Positions 22,057 through 29,658 of a stretch of 35,063 nt of DNA are shown here, piece by piece. The notes beneath the pieces were generated by a model, which worked only from the letters and a program-made list of their open reading frames with translations, was not told the origin of the DNA and did not search any database. Made by a program: the position numbers and the translations under genes. The first letter of the stretch is position 1. The number at the start of each line of letters is the position of its first letter. This stretch comes from Candidatus Yanofskybacteria bacterium RIFCSPLOWO2_02_FULL_45_18 (GTDB taxonomy: Bacteria; Patescibacteriota; Minisyncoccia; 2-02-FULL-40-12; GWA2-44-9), in the NCBI GenBank assembly GCA_001795795.1, contig MGKV01000001.1, forward strand, positions 1 to 35,063. The letters are read 5' to 3'.

Positions 22057-23256
22057 ATGCGGGCTAAAATTCTAAAAAAAGTTTATGTGGCTTTAAGCGG
22101 CGGCGTTGACTCTTCCGTTGCCGCAGCGCTTTTGGAAAAGCGCGGATTTAATGTTACAGGGGTTTATATGAAACAATGGACTCCTGAAATTTTAGGACGC
22201 GAATGCCTTTGGAAACGCGACAGAGAAGACGCCTTGCGGGTGGCCGTAAAACTGAACATCCCGCTTCTGACGTGGGATTTTTCAAAAGAATACGAAAAGG
22301 AGGTCGGGAAATATATGATTGACGCTTATCGGCGCGGCATCACCCCCAATCCGGATGTAATGTGCAATAAGGTTATCAAATTCGGGTTGTTTTTTAAGAA
22401 AGCAATGAAAGAAGGCGCGGATTTTATCGCTACTGGGCATTATGCAAGATTGTGGAAGGAACCAGTCCCAAGACTACCGCTCGATTCCCCAGCGAGGAAT
22501 CTCGCTGCTTTTCGTCGGTCGCTCTCTCGCTCTGCTCGAACCATGTCCGCTTCCCTCCTCGAAGCGCGCTTTGTGACCAGTTCCTTCCGCAATAAGTTGA
22601 CCGCCGCGCGAGATAAAAACAAAGACCAGACATATTTTCTGTGGACGCTAAACCAAAAAATTCTCGCAAAAACGCTATTTCCAATAGGGGATTATACCAA
22701 ACTGGAGGTGCGGAAAATGGCTAAAAAATTCGGTCTGCCGACAGCTGATAAAAAAGATAGTCAGGGCGTTTGTTTCATCGGGCCATTGAATATCAAACAA
22801 TTCCTTAAAGAATATATAAAGCCCAAAAAGGGCAAGATAATTCTTATAGATAGCCTCTCGCTTCGCTCGGGACGTTCTAATAACAAAGTTATTGGAACGC
22901 ACGACGGTGTTTATTATTATACTATCGGCCAGAGACACGGATTGGACATCAAACTGGGTGGCGGACCATATTATATCGTAAAAAAAGATGTTAAAAAAAA
23001 TATAATTTATGTCGGCTCGGAAAGCGACCTTCGGGCCTCGCAAGTCCGAATTAAGGATTTGCATTGGCTCAATAAGCCGAAAAAATTCCCCGCATTACTG
23101 GACGTAAAGATCCGCTATCGCACGCCGTCGGATAAAGCCACACTATCAGCCGGCGGCAATCTAAGATTCAAAAAACCCCAGCGCGCCATCACCTCCGGCC
23201 AATCCGCTGTTTTTTACCGTGGCCAAGAATTAATCGGAGGGGGAATTATAAAATAA
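22057..23256 (+). CDS. mnmA: tRNA-specific 2-thiouridylase MnmA with internal palindromic insertions
   Basis: 399 residues from ATG 22057; a TTG further upstream (21955) would read hairpin DNA and is rejected. MnmA thiolates U34 of Lys, Glu and Gln tRNAs using ATP. The PP-loop is SGGVDSS (14-20); the nucleophile is Cys103 in NPDVMCN and the second active cysteine is Cys239 in DSQGVCF. TGHYAR, DKNKDQTYFLW and the YTIGQRHGL block are all in place. Two segments do not belong to the family: residues about 134-180, Arg/Ser-rich and encoded by a 135-bp imperfect palindrome (22454-22588), and residues about 267-274 (SLSLRSGR), encoded around the CTCGCTTCGCTCG element. Both keep the frame. The first sits between TGHYAR and the substrate-binding DKNKDQ loop, so it may form a surface loop or reduce activity. 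Likely leaderless. Confidence 0.9.
   Translation: MRAKILKKVYVALSGGVDSSVAAALLEKRGFNVTGVYMKQWTPEILGRECLWKRDREDALRVAVKLNIPLLTWDFSKEYEKEVGKYMIDAYRRGITPNPDVMCNKVIKFGLFFKKAMKEGADFIATGHYARLWKEPVPRLPLDSPARNLAAFRRSLSRSARTMSASLLEARFVTSSFRNKLTAARDKNKDQTYFLWTLNQKILAKTLFPIGDYTKLEVRKMAKKFGLPTADKKDSQGVCFIGPLNIKQFLKEYIKPKKGKIILIDSLSLRSGRSNNKVIGTHDGVYYYTIGQRHGLDIKLGGGPYYIVKKDVKKNIIYVGSESDLRASQVRIKDLHWLNKPKKFPALLDVKIRYRTPSDKATLSAGGNLRFKKPQRAITSGQSAVFYRGQELIGGGIIK
22454..22588. mobile_element. 135-bp palindromic insertion inside mnmA
   Basis: The ends GGAAGGAACCAGTC (22454-22467) and GACCAGTTCCTTCC (22575-22588) are inverted repeats with 12 of 14 matches, and weaker symmetry continues inward. The length is 45 codons exactly. 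It carries a variant (CTCGCTCTGCTCG, 22526-22538) of the 13-mer seen at 4757 and 22857. No protein is encoded, so it would be a non-autonomous element. Confidence 0.6.
22853..22875. repeat. CTCGCTTCGCTCG element inside mnmA
   Basis: An exact copy of the 13-mer at 4757-4769 (here 22857-22869). It encodes residues missing from other MnmA proteins between the KGKIILID strand and the VIGTHDG block. Confidence 0.6.
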
Positions 23257-23277
23257 TAAAAGCCGCTCTGTGGCGGC
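23252..23277 (-). terminator. Terminator of the 23280 gene
   Basis: GCCGC and GCGGC (23262-23266 with 23273-23277) form a stem; on the minus strand it is followed by TTTTATTATTTT, which overlaps the end of mnmA. Confidence 0.75.
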
Positions 23278-23279
23278 GA

Positions 23280-23630
23280 CTAGTGGGGAATGGATTCTTT
23301 CACAGCGTGCTTTTTTAAAAGACATCTTTGGGCAATAAGTCCTAATGACATGAAAAACCATTCAGGAAGGTCTTCTGCCAGAATAAAGTCTGATTCAACA
23401 GAAAGCGCAACAAGCTCGTTGACAGTAATTGGCATTCTTTTTTTAAAATCTAATGCCATTGCCCAAACACCATCTCCGTCAATATATGCTTGGGGTTGAT
23501 ATGTGGGACTTGTGAAAACGACGGATTCTCGCTCCTTCTTCAGTATTGTTAAGGCGGTCTTTCCAATATCGCTTTTTAAAAAAACACTTAGTTGATTAGC
23601 AACCTTATCCTCACATTTTTCTTGATACAT
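23280..23630 (-). CDS. Small acidic/basic mixed cytoplasmic protein, unknown
   Basis: 116 residues from the ATG at 23628-23630, chosen because AGGAG on the minus strand (23639-23643) lies eight bases upstream and because the -10 box overlaps the other possible ATG at 23663. No signal or membrane segment. It begins MYQEKCEDKVANQL and has a YIDGDGVWAMALDFKKR segment and a PITVNELVALSVESDFIL segment; the rest is amphipathic. I recognise no family. It has its own consensus promoter and terminator and lies between two genes on opposite strands. Confidence 0.6.
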   Translation of the reverse strand: MYQEKCEDKVANQLSVFLKSDIGKTALTILKKERESVVFTSPTYQPQAYIDGDGVWAMALDFKKRMPITVNELVALSVESDFILAEDLPEWFFMSLGLIAQRCLLKKHAVKESIPH

Positions 23631-23661
23631 TAAATTTTCTCCTGATAGAATCTGCGGACAC

Positions 23662-23688
23662 ATTATAACCTAAAATCAATTGTGTCAA
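23662..23688 (-). promoter_or_regulatory. Promoter of the 23280 gene
   Basis: Minus strand: perfect TTGACA (23683-23688), 15-base spacer, perfect TATAAT (23662-23667). The -35 box overlaps the stop codon of gpmI. Confidence 0.7.
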
Positions 23689-25235
23689 TTGCCGAACAGT
23701 CGCAACAAACTTTCACCGGTCATTTCAGGCGGTTTTTTAATACCAAGCAGTTCCAGTATTGTTGGCGCGACATCGGCTAAAAGGGCGCTGGCGTTTTCAG
23801 TGTTGCGGTTTATTTCATCAAAAGTTCTCGGCCGCTCGTAATCTTTGGCAATAAGATAAAGCGGGACCGGATTTTGGTTGTGCTTTGTCTCAATTTCACC
23901 TGATACTTTGTAAATAATGGATTCGGCGTTGCCGTGGTCGGCAGTTATTAAAAGTGCCCCGCCTTTTTCAAGAACTTTATTTTTAATCTCGCCAATAACC
24001 CCATCAATAACCTCCACGCCCTTTTTGACGCTTTCCGCCTTGCCGGCATGGGCAAGCACATCGGCGTTAGCAAAATTAATAACAATAAAATCGTAAAATC
24101 CACGATTCAGTTCCTCAACCACATTTTGTCCTATTTCTACGGTTTTCATCTCCGGATTTTCACTTAGATTTTTAAACGATTGGATAAGCACATTATCCTC
24201 GCCCTCAAAAGGGCCGTTGCGCAGACCATTAAAGAAGTAGGTAACATGGGCGTATTTTTCCGTTTCAGCGATGTGTAACTGTTTTTTGCCGTTTTTGCTA
24301 AGCACTTCCGCAAGACCGTTTATGACTTCGGGCGGAGAAAAAGCAACATGCAGGTTGGCGTTCTCAAGATATTCGGTCATAGAGGCGACAAACAGGCCAT
24401 TCAATTTGGTCCGCTCAAATCCGTTAAAATCTTCTTCAACAAAGGCCCGCGTGATTTGCCGCATACTATCCTCGCGGAAGTTAAAAAAGACAAGCGCGTC
24501 GTTGTCGCGGATAACACCGTCTTTACTTAGCAAAATTGGAGGGACTTTTTTGTCGTCCAGCCCTTGGCCGTAAAATTCGGTTAATTTGGCAAACATATCG
24601 GTTGCAGGTTCACCGGCGCCATTTACAAACAAGCCATACGCTTTAGCGGTAAGACCCCAATTGTTATCACGGTCCATTGCATAATCACGGCCCACTAGTG
24701 TTGAGAGCGTGCCGGTATTTTGAGAAATCTCCAACTGTAATTTCCGCAAAAGGTTAGGCGCTTCTTTAAGGCCAGAGTCCTTGCCGTCAGTAAACAGGTG
24801 CAAACTTACCTTTGGCACATCCTGTGTTTTTGCCATCTTCAAAAGCGCGGTAAGGTGGCCAAAATAGGCGTGGACAGAATTGGAAGTTAACAGGCCGAGT
24901 ATGTGGAGCGCAGAATTATTTTTCTTGGCATGCTCCATAGCGCCAAGCAATGCGGAATTCTGATAAAATTCACCGCTTCCAACGGCTTTATTGATGCGCG
25001 AAAGATATTGGAAAATAACCCGTCCGGCGCCAATAGTCAGATGCCCTACTTCGCTATTGCCAGTTTCGCCCCAATCTAATCCAGCACCCTTGCCGGAAGC
25101 CTGCAATAAAATAAAAGGGTACTGCGTTTGGATAGAATCCAGGTTGGGTGTATTGGCCTCGGCAATGGCATTGCCCAAAGTTTGCCTTGAAAAACCCCAA
25201 CCGTCCAAAATGGCGAGAACGACCGGCTTCATCAT
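23685..25235 (-). CDS. gpmI: 2,3-bisphosphoglycerate-independent phosphoglycerate mutase
   Basis: 516 residues, normal length. It converts 3-phosphoglycerate to 2-phosphoglycerate in glycolysis with two manganese ions. Catalytic Ser61 lies in GNSEVGHLTIGAGR; metal ligands include Asp11, Asp392 and His396 (NADVLAHAG), Asp433/His434 (TADHGNAE) and His452. His122 is kept. Two substrate-phosphate arginines differ: the usual DGRD reads DGKD (Lys152) and FRxDRxRQ reads FREDSMRQ (Ser257 for Arg). Other active-site Arg (183, 189, 254) remain. This suggests a divergent branch with changed phosphate binding rather than a dead enzyme. TAAAAT lies a few bases before ATG 25235, so the start may be leaderless. 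The small gene at 23280 follows but has its own promoter. Confidence 0.93.
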   Translation of the reverse strand: MMKPVVLAILDGWGFSRQTLGNAIAEANTPNLDSIQTQYPFILLQASGKGAGLDWGETGNSEVGHLTIGAGRVIFQYLSRINKAVGSGEFYQNSALLGAMEHAKKNNSALHILGLLTSNSVHAYFGHLTALLKMAKTQDVPKVSLHLFTDGKDSGLKEAPNLLRKLQLEISQNTGTLSTLVGRDYAMDRDNNWGLTAKAYGLFVNGAGEPATDMFAKLTEFYGQGLDDKKVPPILLSKDGVIRDNDALVFFNFREDSMRQITRAFVEEDFNGFERTKLNGLFVASMTEYLENANLHVAFSPPEVINGLAEVLSKNGKKQLHIAETEKYAHVTYFFNGLRNGPFEGEDNVLIQSFKNLSENPEMKTVEIGQNVVEELNRGFYDFIVINFANADVLAHAGKAESVKKGVEVIDGVIGEIKNKVLEKGGALLITADHGNAESIIYKVSGEIETKHNQNPVPLYLIAKDYERPRTFDEINRNTENASALLADVAPTILELLGIKKPPEMTGESLLRLFGN

Positions 25236-25271
25236 TCTTACATTTTAGCAGTTGCCGAGCGGGATTAAAAC

Positions 25272-25298
25272 TGGACAACTTTTCCATAATATTATAAT
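25272..25298 (+). promoter_or_regulatory. Probable promoter of the 25324 gene
   Basis: TGGACA (25272-25277), 15-base spacer, perfect TATAAT (25293-25298). Divergent from gpmI. Confidence 0.45.
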
Positions 25299-25323
25299 TT
25301 GCTGACGAGGTCTTTGAAATCAA

Positions 25324-26106
25324 GTGGCCGATAGTCAGAACTCTTCTTTAAAAAAAATAAGGAAGTACTTTGTTCTTGAGAAAAAGTGGGGACTGAAACA
25401 TTTTGTTTTTGGCATTACTAGCTGGCGTGTCTTGCGCTGGCTTGTCTTCATTTTGGTTGTAGCGCCGCTAATTTATTTTTTCAATCAGCGGGTCAACTCA
25501 AGCGTGGACAATTTTATCCACGGAATCACTTTCTCCGCTTCTAATCCAAAAAGAATCCAGTTTCCCTTGATGACCATGAGCATTGAACTGGACAATGCGG
25601 CGGCTGTGGATTTCCGTTATGCCGACCGGGGACACACCACCTACACGCTTATTCTCACAATTGCCGAAAGGGAGTATTGCGATGGCGTTTTTATTTACCG
25701 TAGTGAAACATCTTATTTTCAGAGGATTAAGTTGCTCGTTCTGCCTCACTCGGAAACGGAACGGTTGCTCTTTGGCGGAAAACTTTATTACTTTAGGATA
25801 TACGCGCAAGCACAAATCCCTAAAGGCAAGCTCGTCACAGCCGCCAAACTGCTCAACGAATATCCGCCTGACCTTAAAAGTTTCTGCAATCTCGGCTTAT
25901 CCCACCCGCAAAAAGCAATGCTCCTGCTTCGTTATGTGCCGGGAACAAAATTGCGCGTGAGCATCATGCCCGATATTAAGCCGACTACCGCAAACCATAT
26001 TACCGGACGCGATAAAAACGGAAAAATCGTATTCGTGGTCTATAACAAAATCGAAAGTATTTATAATAAGAACCTTGAGATTATCTTTCCAAAAACCTGT
26101 GAATAG
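25324..26106 (+). CDS. Single-pass membrane protein, unknown
   Basis: 260 residues from a GTG start. A basic N-terminus (1-32) precedes one membrane helix (about 37-54, WLVFILVVAPLIYFF); the remaining 200 residues are outside and beta-rich, with FPLMTMSIELDNAAAVDFRY, TYTLILTIAEREYCDG and LYYFRIYAQAQIPKG segments that alternate polar and hydrophobic residues, and a final IVFVVYNKIESIY strand. Three cysteines are scattered on the outer side. I recognise no family. GAGG lies 13 bases before the GTG, a poor spacing, so the exact start is uncertain. A terminator overlaps its stop codon. Single gene transcript, divergent from gpmI. Confidence 0.65.
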   Translation: MADSQNSSLKKIRKYFVLEKKWGLKHFVFGITSWRVLRWLVFILVVAPLIYFFNQRVNSSVDNFIHGITFSASNPKRIQFPLMTMSIELDNAAAVDFRYADRGHTTYTLILTIAEREYCDGVFIYRSETSYFQRIKLLVLPHSETERLLFGGKLYYFRIYAQAQIPKGKLVTAAKLLNEYPPDLKSFCNLGLSHPQKAMLLLRYVPGTKLRVSIMPDIKPTTANHITGRDKNGKIVFVVYNKIESIYNKNLEIIFPKTCE

Positions 26107-26116
26107 CAGGTTTTTT
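26092..26116 (+). terminator. Terminator of the 25324 gene, stop codon in the loop
   Basis: AAAACCTG (26092-26099) pairs with CAGGTTTT (26107-26114), and the T run continues. The TAG stop (26104-26106) is in the loop. Confidence 0.85.
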
Positions 26117-26260
26117 CATATCAAACTTGCATTTACCGCTTATTTTGTTAGAATACTATTAACAACTTTAATAATTAAAAATGTTTAGTAATCTATCGCT
26201 GTTTTTAACATTTTAAATGTCTCAAAACAGCTTTCAAGATGTACTCAACTATCAAAAATC

Positions 26261-27793
26261 ATGGTTTTAGGATTAAACCCGTTTTTAGCGGCGGTTTTGG
26301 CTTTGGCATTTGGCGTTTTGGTTGGTTATGTAATCCGTCAGCTTCTCGCCGGACACAGAATCAACCAGGCCGAAACAAGAGCGCAAGCAATCCTTGCGGA
26401 ATCTAAATCAAAGTCCCAGGATATCCTTTTAGAAGCTAAAAATAAATCTCTCAAGCTTCTTGAGGACACCAAGAGAGAAGAAAGGGAAAGAAGGGAACAA
26501 TTGAATAAAATCGAAAACTTGCTTGCCAAAAGAGAGGAAGATTTGGATTCAAAATCAAGAGATATATCCAGCGAGAAAAAGTCGCTTGAGGCCAAGACCG
26601 GCGAACTGAACGAACTTAAAACAGCCGTAGAAAAAACCCGCATTCAGCAGATCTCCGAGTTGGAAAGAATTTCCAGTTTGAGCCGCGAGCAGGCCCTATC
26701 AGAAATAATGAAAAAACTTGAAGTGGAATATCAGGACGACCTTTATCAGCAGCTACGGAAGCTTGAATCGGAGAATAAGGAAACAATTGACAAAAAGGCA
26801 AGGGAGATACTGACCATGTCCATCCAGCGCTACGCATCTTCGCATATTGCCGATGCCACCACCACCATCGTAAACCTGCCATCAGACGAGTTGAAGGGCA
26901 AAATAATCGGTAAGGAGGGGCGCAACATCAAGACGATAGAACGATTAACCGGAGTGGATATTATAATTGACGATACGCCAGAAACGTTAGTTATCTCTGG
27001 TTTTGATCCCGTAAGGCGCCAGATAGCCAAATTAGCCCTTGATAAACTGATTGCCGACGGCCGCATTCATCCGGCCAAAATAGAGGAAACGGTAGAAAAG
27101 GCCCGCGATGAAATAAACGAAAAAATCAAAGAGGCCGGCGAAGCGGCTCTGTTTGAAACCGGCACCGGCACCGTTGATTCACGCTTAGTATATCTTTTGG
27201 GCCGGTTGGCTTTTCGCACCAGCTTTGGTCAAAATGTTCTCCTGCACTCCATTGAAATGGCCCATGTTTCCGGCATGCTCGCCGCAGAAATCGGCGCCGA
27301 TGTTCAGATAGCCAAAAAGGGAGCTCTGTTTCATGATATCGGCAAGGCGGTAGATCATGAAGTTCAGGGAACCCATGTTGAGATCGGCCGAAAGATACTT
27401 CAAAAATTCAATGTGGACGAACGGGTTATCCGCGCCATGGAATCACACCACGAAGAATATCCCTACTCAACGCTTGAGTCCCGAATTGTTCAAGCGGCTG
27501 ACGCGATTTCGGCGGCTCGGCCGGGCGCGCGCCGCGATACTGTTGAAATATATCTTAAACGGCTTGAGGATTTGGAAAGAATCGCCGGTTCCTTTGAGGG
27601 AGTTGAGAAATCCTACGCCATTCAGGCTGGCCGTGAATTAAGAATTTTCGTTACTCCTTCCAAAATTGACGACCTTACGGCCTTAAAACTTGCTCGTGAT
27701 ATTGCCAAGAAAATAGAAGCCGAGATGAGATATCCGGGAGAAATTAAGGTTAATGTCATAAGAGAAACCCGGGCAATAGAGTACGCTAGATGA
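26261..27793 (+). CDS. rny: Ribonuclease Y
   Basis: 510 residues, full length. RNase Y is a membrane-bound endoribonuclease that starts mRNA decay. Order: N-terminal membrane helix (about 8-30), a long charged coiled coil (about 35-190, beginning [16 protein letters not shown]), a KH RNA-binding domain with [13 protein letters not shown] (about 215-227), and an HD metal domain with [12 protein letters not shown] and [12 protein letters not shown] (about 356-367), followed by the conserved SHHEE and [14 protein letters not shown] blocks. All catalytic HD residues are present. The ATG has no ribosome site. The HU-type gene follows 111 bases downstream, with its own promoter. Confidence 0.97.
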   Translation: MVLGLNPFLAAVLALAFGVLVGYVIRQLLAGHRINQAETRAQAILAESKSKSQDILLEAKNKSLKLLEDTKREERERREQLNKIENLLAKREEDLDSKSRDISSEKKSLEAKTGELNELKTAVEKTRIQQISELERISSLSREQALSEIMKKLEVEYQDDLYQQLRKLESENKETIDKKAREILTMSIQRYASSHIADATTTIVNLPSDELKGKIIGKEGRNIKTIERLTGVDIIIDDTPETLVISGFDPVRRQIAKLALDKLIADGRIHPAKIEETVEKARDEINEKIKEAGEAALFETGTGTVDSRLVYLLGRLAFRTSFGQNVLLHSIEMAHVSGMLAAEIGADVQIAKKGALFHDIGKAVDHEVQGTHVEIGRKILQKFNVDERVIRAMESHHEEYPYSTLESRIVQAADAISAARPGARRDTVEIYLKRLEDLERIAGSFEGVEKSYAIQAGRELRIFVTPSKIDDLTALKLARDIAKKIEAEMRYPGEIKVNVIRETRAIEYAR

Positions 27794-27812
27794 TAAATTA
27801 TCCACAAAGGGC

Positions 27813-27841
27813 TTGATTTTCCTTGCAAAAACGCGCAGAAT
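27813..27841 (+). promoter_or_regulatory. Probable promoter of the HU-type gene
   Basis: TTGATT (27813-27818), 17-base spacer, CAGAAT (27836-27841). It would give a leader of about 55 bases containing the ribosome-site hairpin. Confidence 0.4.
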
Positions 27842-27859
27842 TAAGAAGTTAAATAAAAT

Positions 27860-27897
27860 CCTCCTTCGCGCAAAGCTTTGGAGGGCAAAGAAGGAGG
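27860..27897 (+). promoter_or_regulatory. Ribosome-site-sequestering hairpin before the HU-type gene
   Basis: CCTCCTTC (27860-27867) is an exact complement of GAAGGAGG (27890-27897), which includes the Shine-Dalgarno sequence. A second GGAGGG (27880-27885) between them can compete for the same CCTCC arm, so two exclusive structures are possible, one closed and one open. Confidence 0.5.
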
Positions 27898-27904
27898 TGT
27901 TAAT

Positions 27905-28183
27905 ATGCCAGTAAAAAAGAACCAATTCATAGCCAAAATAGCCGAAAAAGCTAATCTGCCCAAAAAGCAAACTGCCGAGTTGCTTGAAATGATACTTGAA
28001 GAAATAACCAGAATAATGAAAAGCGGCGACAAGCTTAATTTGAGCGGTTTTGGTATTTTCAAAGTCCAGAATAGAGCCGCGCGGGAAGGCCGCAATCCGC
28101 GAACCGGTGAAAGTATTCATATCGCCGCTTCAAAGAAAGCCAAATTTGTCCCCGCCAAGGCGCTTAAGGAAGCAGTTCTGTAA
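27905..28183 (+). CDS. HU-family nucleoid DNA-binding protein
   Basis: 92 residues, the usual size. Bacterial HU/IHF-type protein that bends and compacts DNA as a dimer. The N-terminus KKNQFIAKIAEKANLPKKQ gives the helix-turn-helix base, LNLSGFGIFKVQNRAAREGR the beta saddle with the conserved GFGxF, and GRNPRTGESI the flexible arm with the RNPRTG motif that intercalates in the minor groove; the tail ASKKAKFVPAKALKEAV is also typical. The start is ATG 27905, eight bases after an ideal AAGGAGGTG; a longer frame to 27878 runs over the ribosome site and is rejected. Translation may be modulated by the hairpin upstream. A palindromic terminator follows. Confidence 0.95.
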   Translation: MPVKKNQFIAKIAEKANLPKKQTAELLEMILEEITRIMKSGDKLNLSGFGIFKVQNRAAREGRNPRTGESIHIAASKKAKFVPAKALKEAVL

Positions 28184-28188
28184 TTTCT

Positions 28189-28213
28189 GTTGTTTTTGGG
28201 GCCCAAAAACAAC
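28189..28213. repeat. 25-bp perfect palindrome
   Basis: GTTGTTTTTGGG (28189-28200), one central G, CCCAAAAACAAC (28202-28213). It begins six bases after the HU-type stop. Confidence 0.9.
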
Positions 28214-28221
28214 TTCAGTTT

Positions 28222-28269
28222 AACACTAAAACTAAAACCCGATTTAAATCGGGTTTTAGTTTTAGTGTT
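28222..28269. terminator. 48-bp perfect palindrome, probable two-way terminator
   Basis: The 24 bases 28222-28245 (ending ACCCGATTT) are the exact inverse complement of 28246-28269 (starting AAATCGGGT), with no loop bases. The inner AAAACCCGATT / AATCGGGTTTT part looks like an intrinsic terminator in both directions; the outer arms are longer than needed. Confidence 0.75.
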
Positions 28270-28296
28270 GCCAAACAGGTTAGGTTTTTATATAGT
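28268..28296 (+). promoter_or_regulatory. Probable promoter of the patatin-like gene
   Basis: TTGCCA (28268-28273), 17-base spacer, TATAGT (28291-28296). It abuts the long palindrome. GAGG (28331-28334) five bases before the ATG serves as ribosome site. Confidence 0.55.
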
Positions 28297-28339
28297 TACT
28301 CCGTAACTGATATTTGACAACTTTAACAATGAGGTTTCT

Positions 28340-29569
28340 ATGGCAAAGCCGAAAATTGGATGTATAATGCGCGGCGGTTTCCCCGAAATAGCAGCGATGC
28401 AATCTCTGTATATTCTTCTCAAGTGGCTTAAAGGTGAGGGTTTGCCGTATCCTCATCATTTTGGCGGCCTTTCAATGGGTTCCTATATCGCCACCATCGG
28501 AGCAATGGGAACATTATCCCATGTTGCAAGGGGGGTAGAAGTAATGTTCAACTTAAGCCCGGGAAAGATATCAAAATATTCTCCTTGGCTAAAAATTTTT
28601 TTGGGAGCTTTGGGTATGTCATTTTTAACGCCCCTTCTGCCAACGCACACGCGTACAGGCAAGGGTTTAGCGACTGCCGGAGCTTTGACTTTGGGCGTGG
28701 CCGCGCTCTATGGCGCTTATAAAGCCCCCTCCCTGCGGTCAAACAAACCCCTTCTTCAACTTCTTGAGGATACCATGGACACGGAGGCAATTCTAATCGG
28801 AAAGTACCGCAAGGAATTGGATATTGCCGTTTTTGACAAAAACCGCAATGAAACGATGCTTTGCGTAAATTACGATCCGCCTGAAGAAACCGGCCATTGT
28901 TTTGGCGAACCATATGAATTTTTCAGGATGCGGACAAATAATGATGTCCTCGTGTCGTTGCTTGGATCCGGCGCCGTGCCGGGTTTTATAAAATCTGTTA
29001 CCGTTAATGACAAAAAGACCGGCGACGGAGGCATTGATCCTCTTGCTACTCTGATACTTTTTACCAACGCCATCCGTCGGGGATGCAATATCCTATTGGT
29101 TTTTCTTGAAACATCGGAAATTAAAAGCGAAGAGGGCAACGCTGACACCGCGTTAAAAAATACTGTCCGCTATTTTGAGATAATGGCTACGCTAGCCATG
29201 TATAGTTCTATTGACCGCGGCATCTGCGCCGTTAAAGACGCCGGTATCAGCAATGAAATAACCCAAGCGTTGATAAAGATGTCCTCCGTTCTGACCAACC
29301 AAAAACTTAAAAAAAAATTTCCTCACACTCACGATGCCGTGGAAACAGGCATTGACACCATCTATCGTCTTCTGCAGACATATTCTTTCGGCGAATTGCC
29401 GCCGGTTGAAGTGGTAATGGTGGACTCCGGGATTACAGATTATCCGCCCTGCAGTTTCAAAAGTTTCACACAGGAAGACCTCAATGAATTTAAAAATATG
29501 GGCAGTCTGGCGGCTCGTCGCGCCATTCCTAAATTAGCCGAAGCAGTAAAAAAAGTTGCTCTTCTCTAA
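28340..29569 (+). CDS. Patatin-like phospholipase domain protein
   Basis: 409 residues. Patatin-like hydrolases cut acyl groups from lipids using a Ser-Asp dyad. The oxyanion region is CIMRGGFPEIAAMQ (8-21), less glycine-rich than the usual G-G-G-x-R/K-G; the nucleophile elbow is GLSMGS with Ser45; the partner is Asp229 in TGDGGIDP, the DG(G/A) motif. The dyad is intact, so lipase or acylhydrolase activity is plausible. A hydrophobic insert (about 84-127) after the elbow could dip into the membrane. No signal peptide. CPR bacteria mostly lack fatty-acid synthesis, so a host-lipid-processing role is attractive but inferred. It has its own promoter and terminator and lies upstream of three FAD proteins. 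Confidence 0.75.
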   Translation: MAKPKIGCIMRGGFPEIAAMQSLYILLKWLKGEGLPYPHHFGGLSMGSYIATIGAMGTLSHVARGVEVMFNLSPGKISKYSPWLKIFLGALGMSFLTPLLPTHTRTGKGLATAGALTLGVAALYGAYKAPSLRSNKPLLQLLEDTMDTEAILIGKYRKELDIAVFDKNRNETMLCVNYDPPEETGHCFGEPYEFFRMRTNNDVLVSLLGSGAVPGFIKSVTVNDKKTGDGGIDPLATLILFTNAIRRGCNILLVFLETSEIKSEEGNADTALKNTVRYFEIMATLAMYSSIDRGICAVKDAGISNEITQALIKMSSVLTNQKLKKKFPHTHDAVETGIDTIYRLLQTYSFGELPPVEVVMVDSGITDYPPCSFKSFTQEDLNEFKNMGSLAARRAIPKLAEAVKKVALL

Positions 29570-29593
29570 TCCGACCATGGGGGTCGGATTTTT
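29569..29593 (+). terminator. Terminator of the patatin-like gene
   Basis: ATCCGACC (29569-29576) pairs with GGTCGGAT (29582-29589), then T4 and a further T-rich stretch; the stem begins on the last base of the stop codon. Confidence 0.85.
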
Positions 29594-29596
29594 GAT

Positions 29597-29624
29597 TTGA
29601 CTTTTGGTAAATATTCTGTACAAA
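29597..29624 (+). promoter_or_regulatory. Probable promoter of the GlpA/GlpD-like gene
   Basis: TTGACT (29597-29602), 16-base spacer, TACAAA (29619-29624). The ATG at 29659 has GGAAGG upstream. Confidence 0.4.
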
Positions 29625-29658
29625 ATTGCTCTAGTTACTAAACAATGGAAGGTGACTT

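Noticed and set aside
27878-27904. Longer start for the HU-type protein
   Set aside because: It would translate the ribosome site itself; the HU family begins at the residues encoded from 27905.
28548-28913. Minus-strand ORF of 121 codons within the patatin gene
   Set aside because: Shadow frame; the plus-strand protein carries the nucleophile elbow and the Asp motif.
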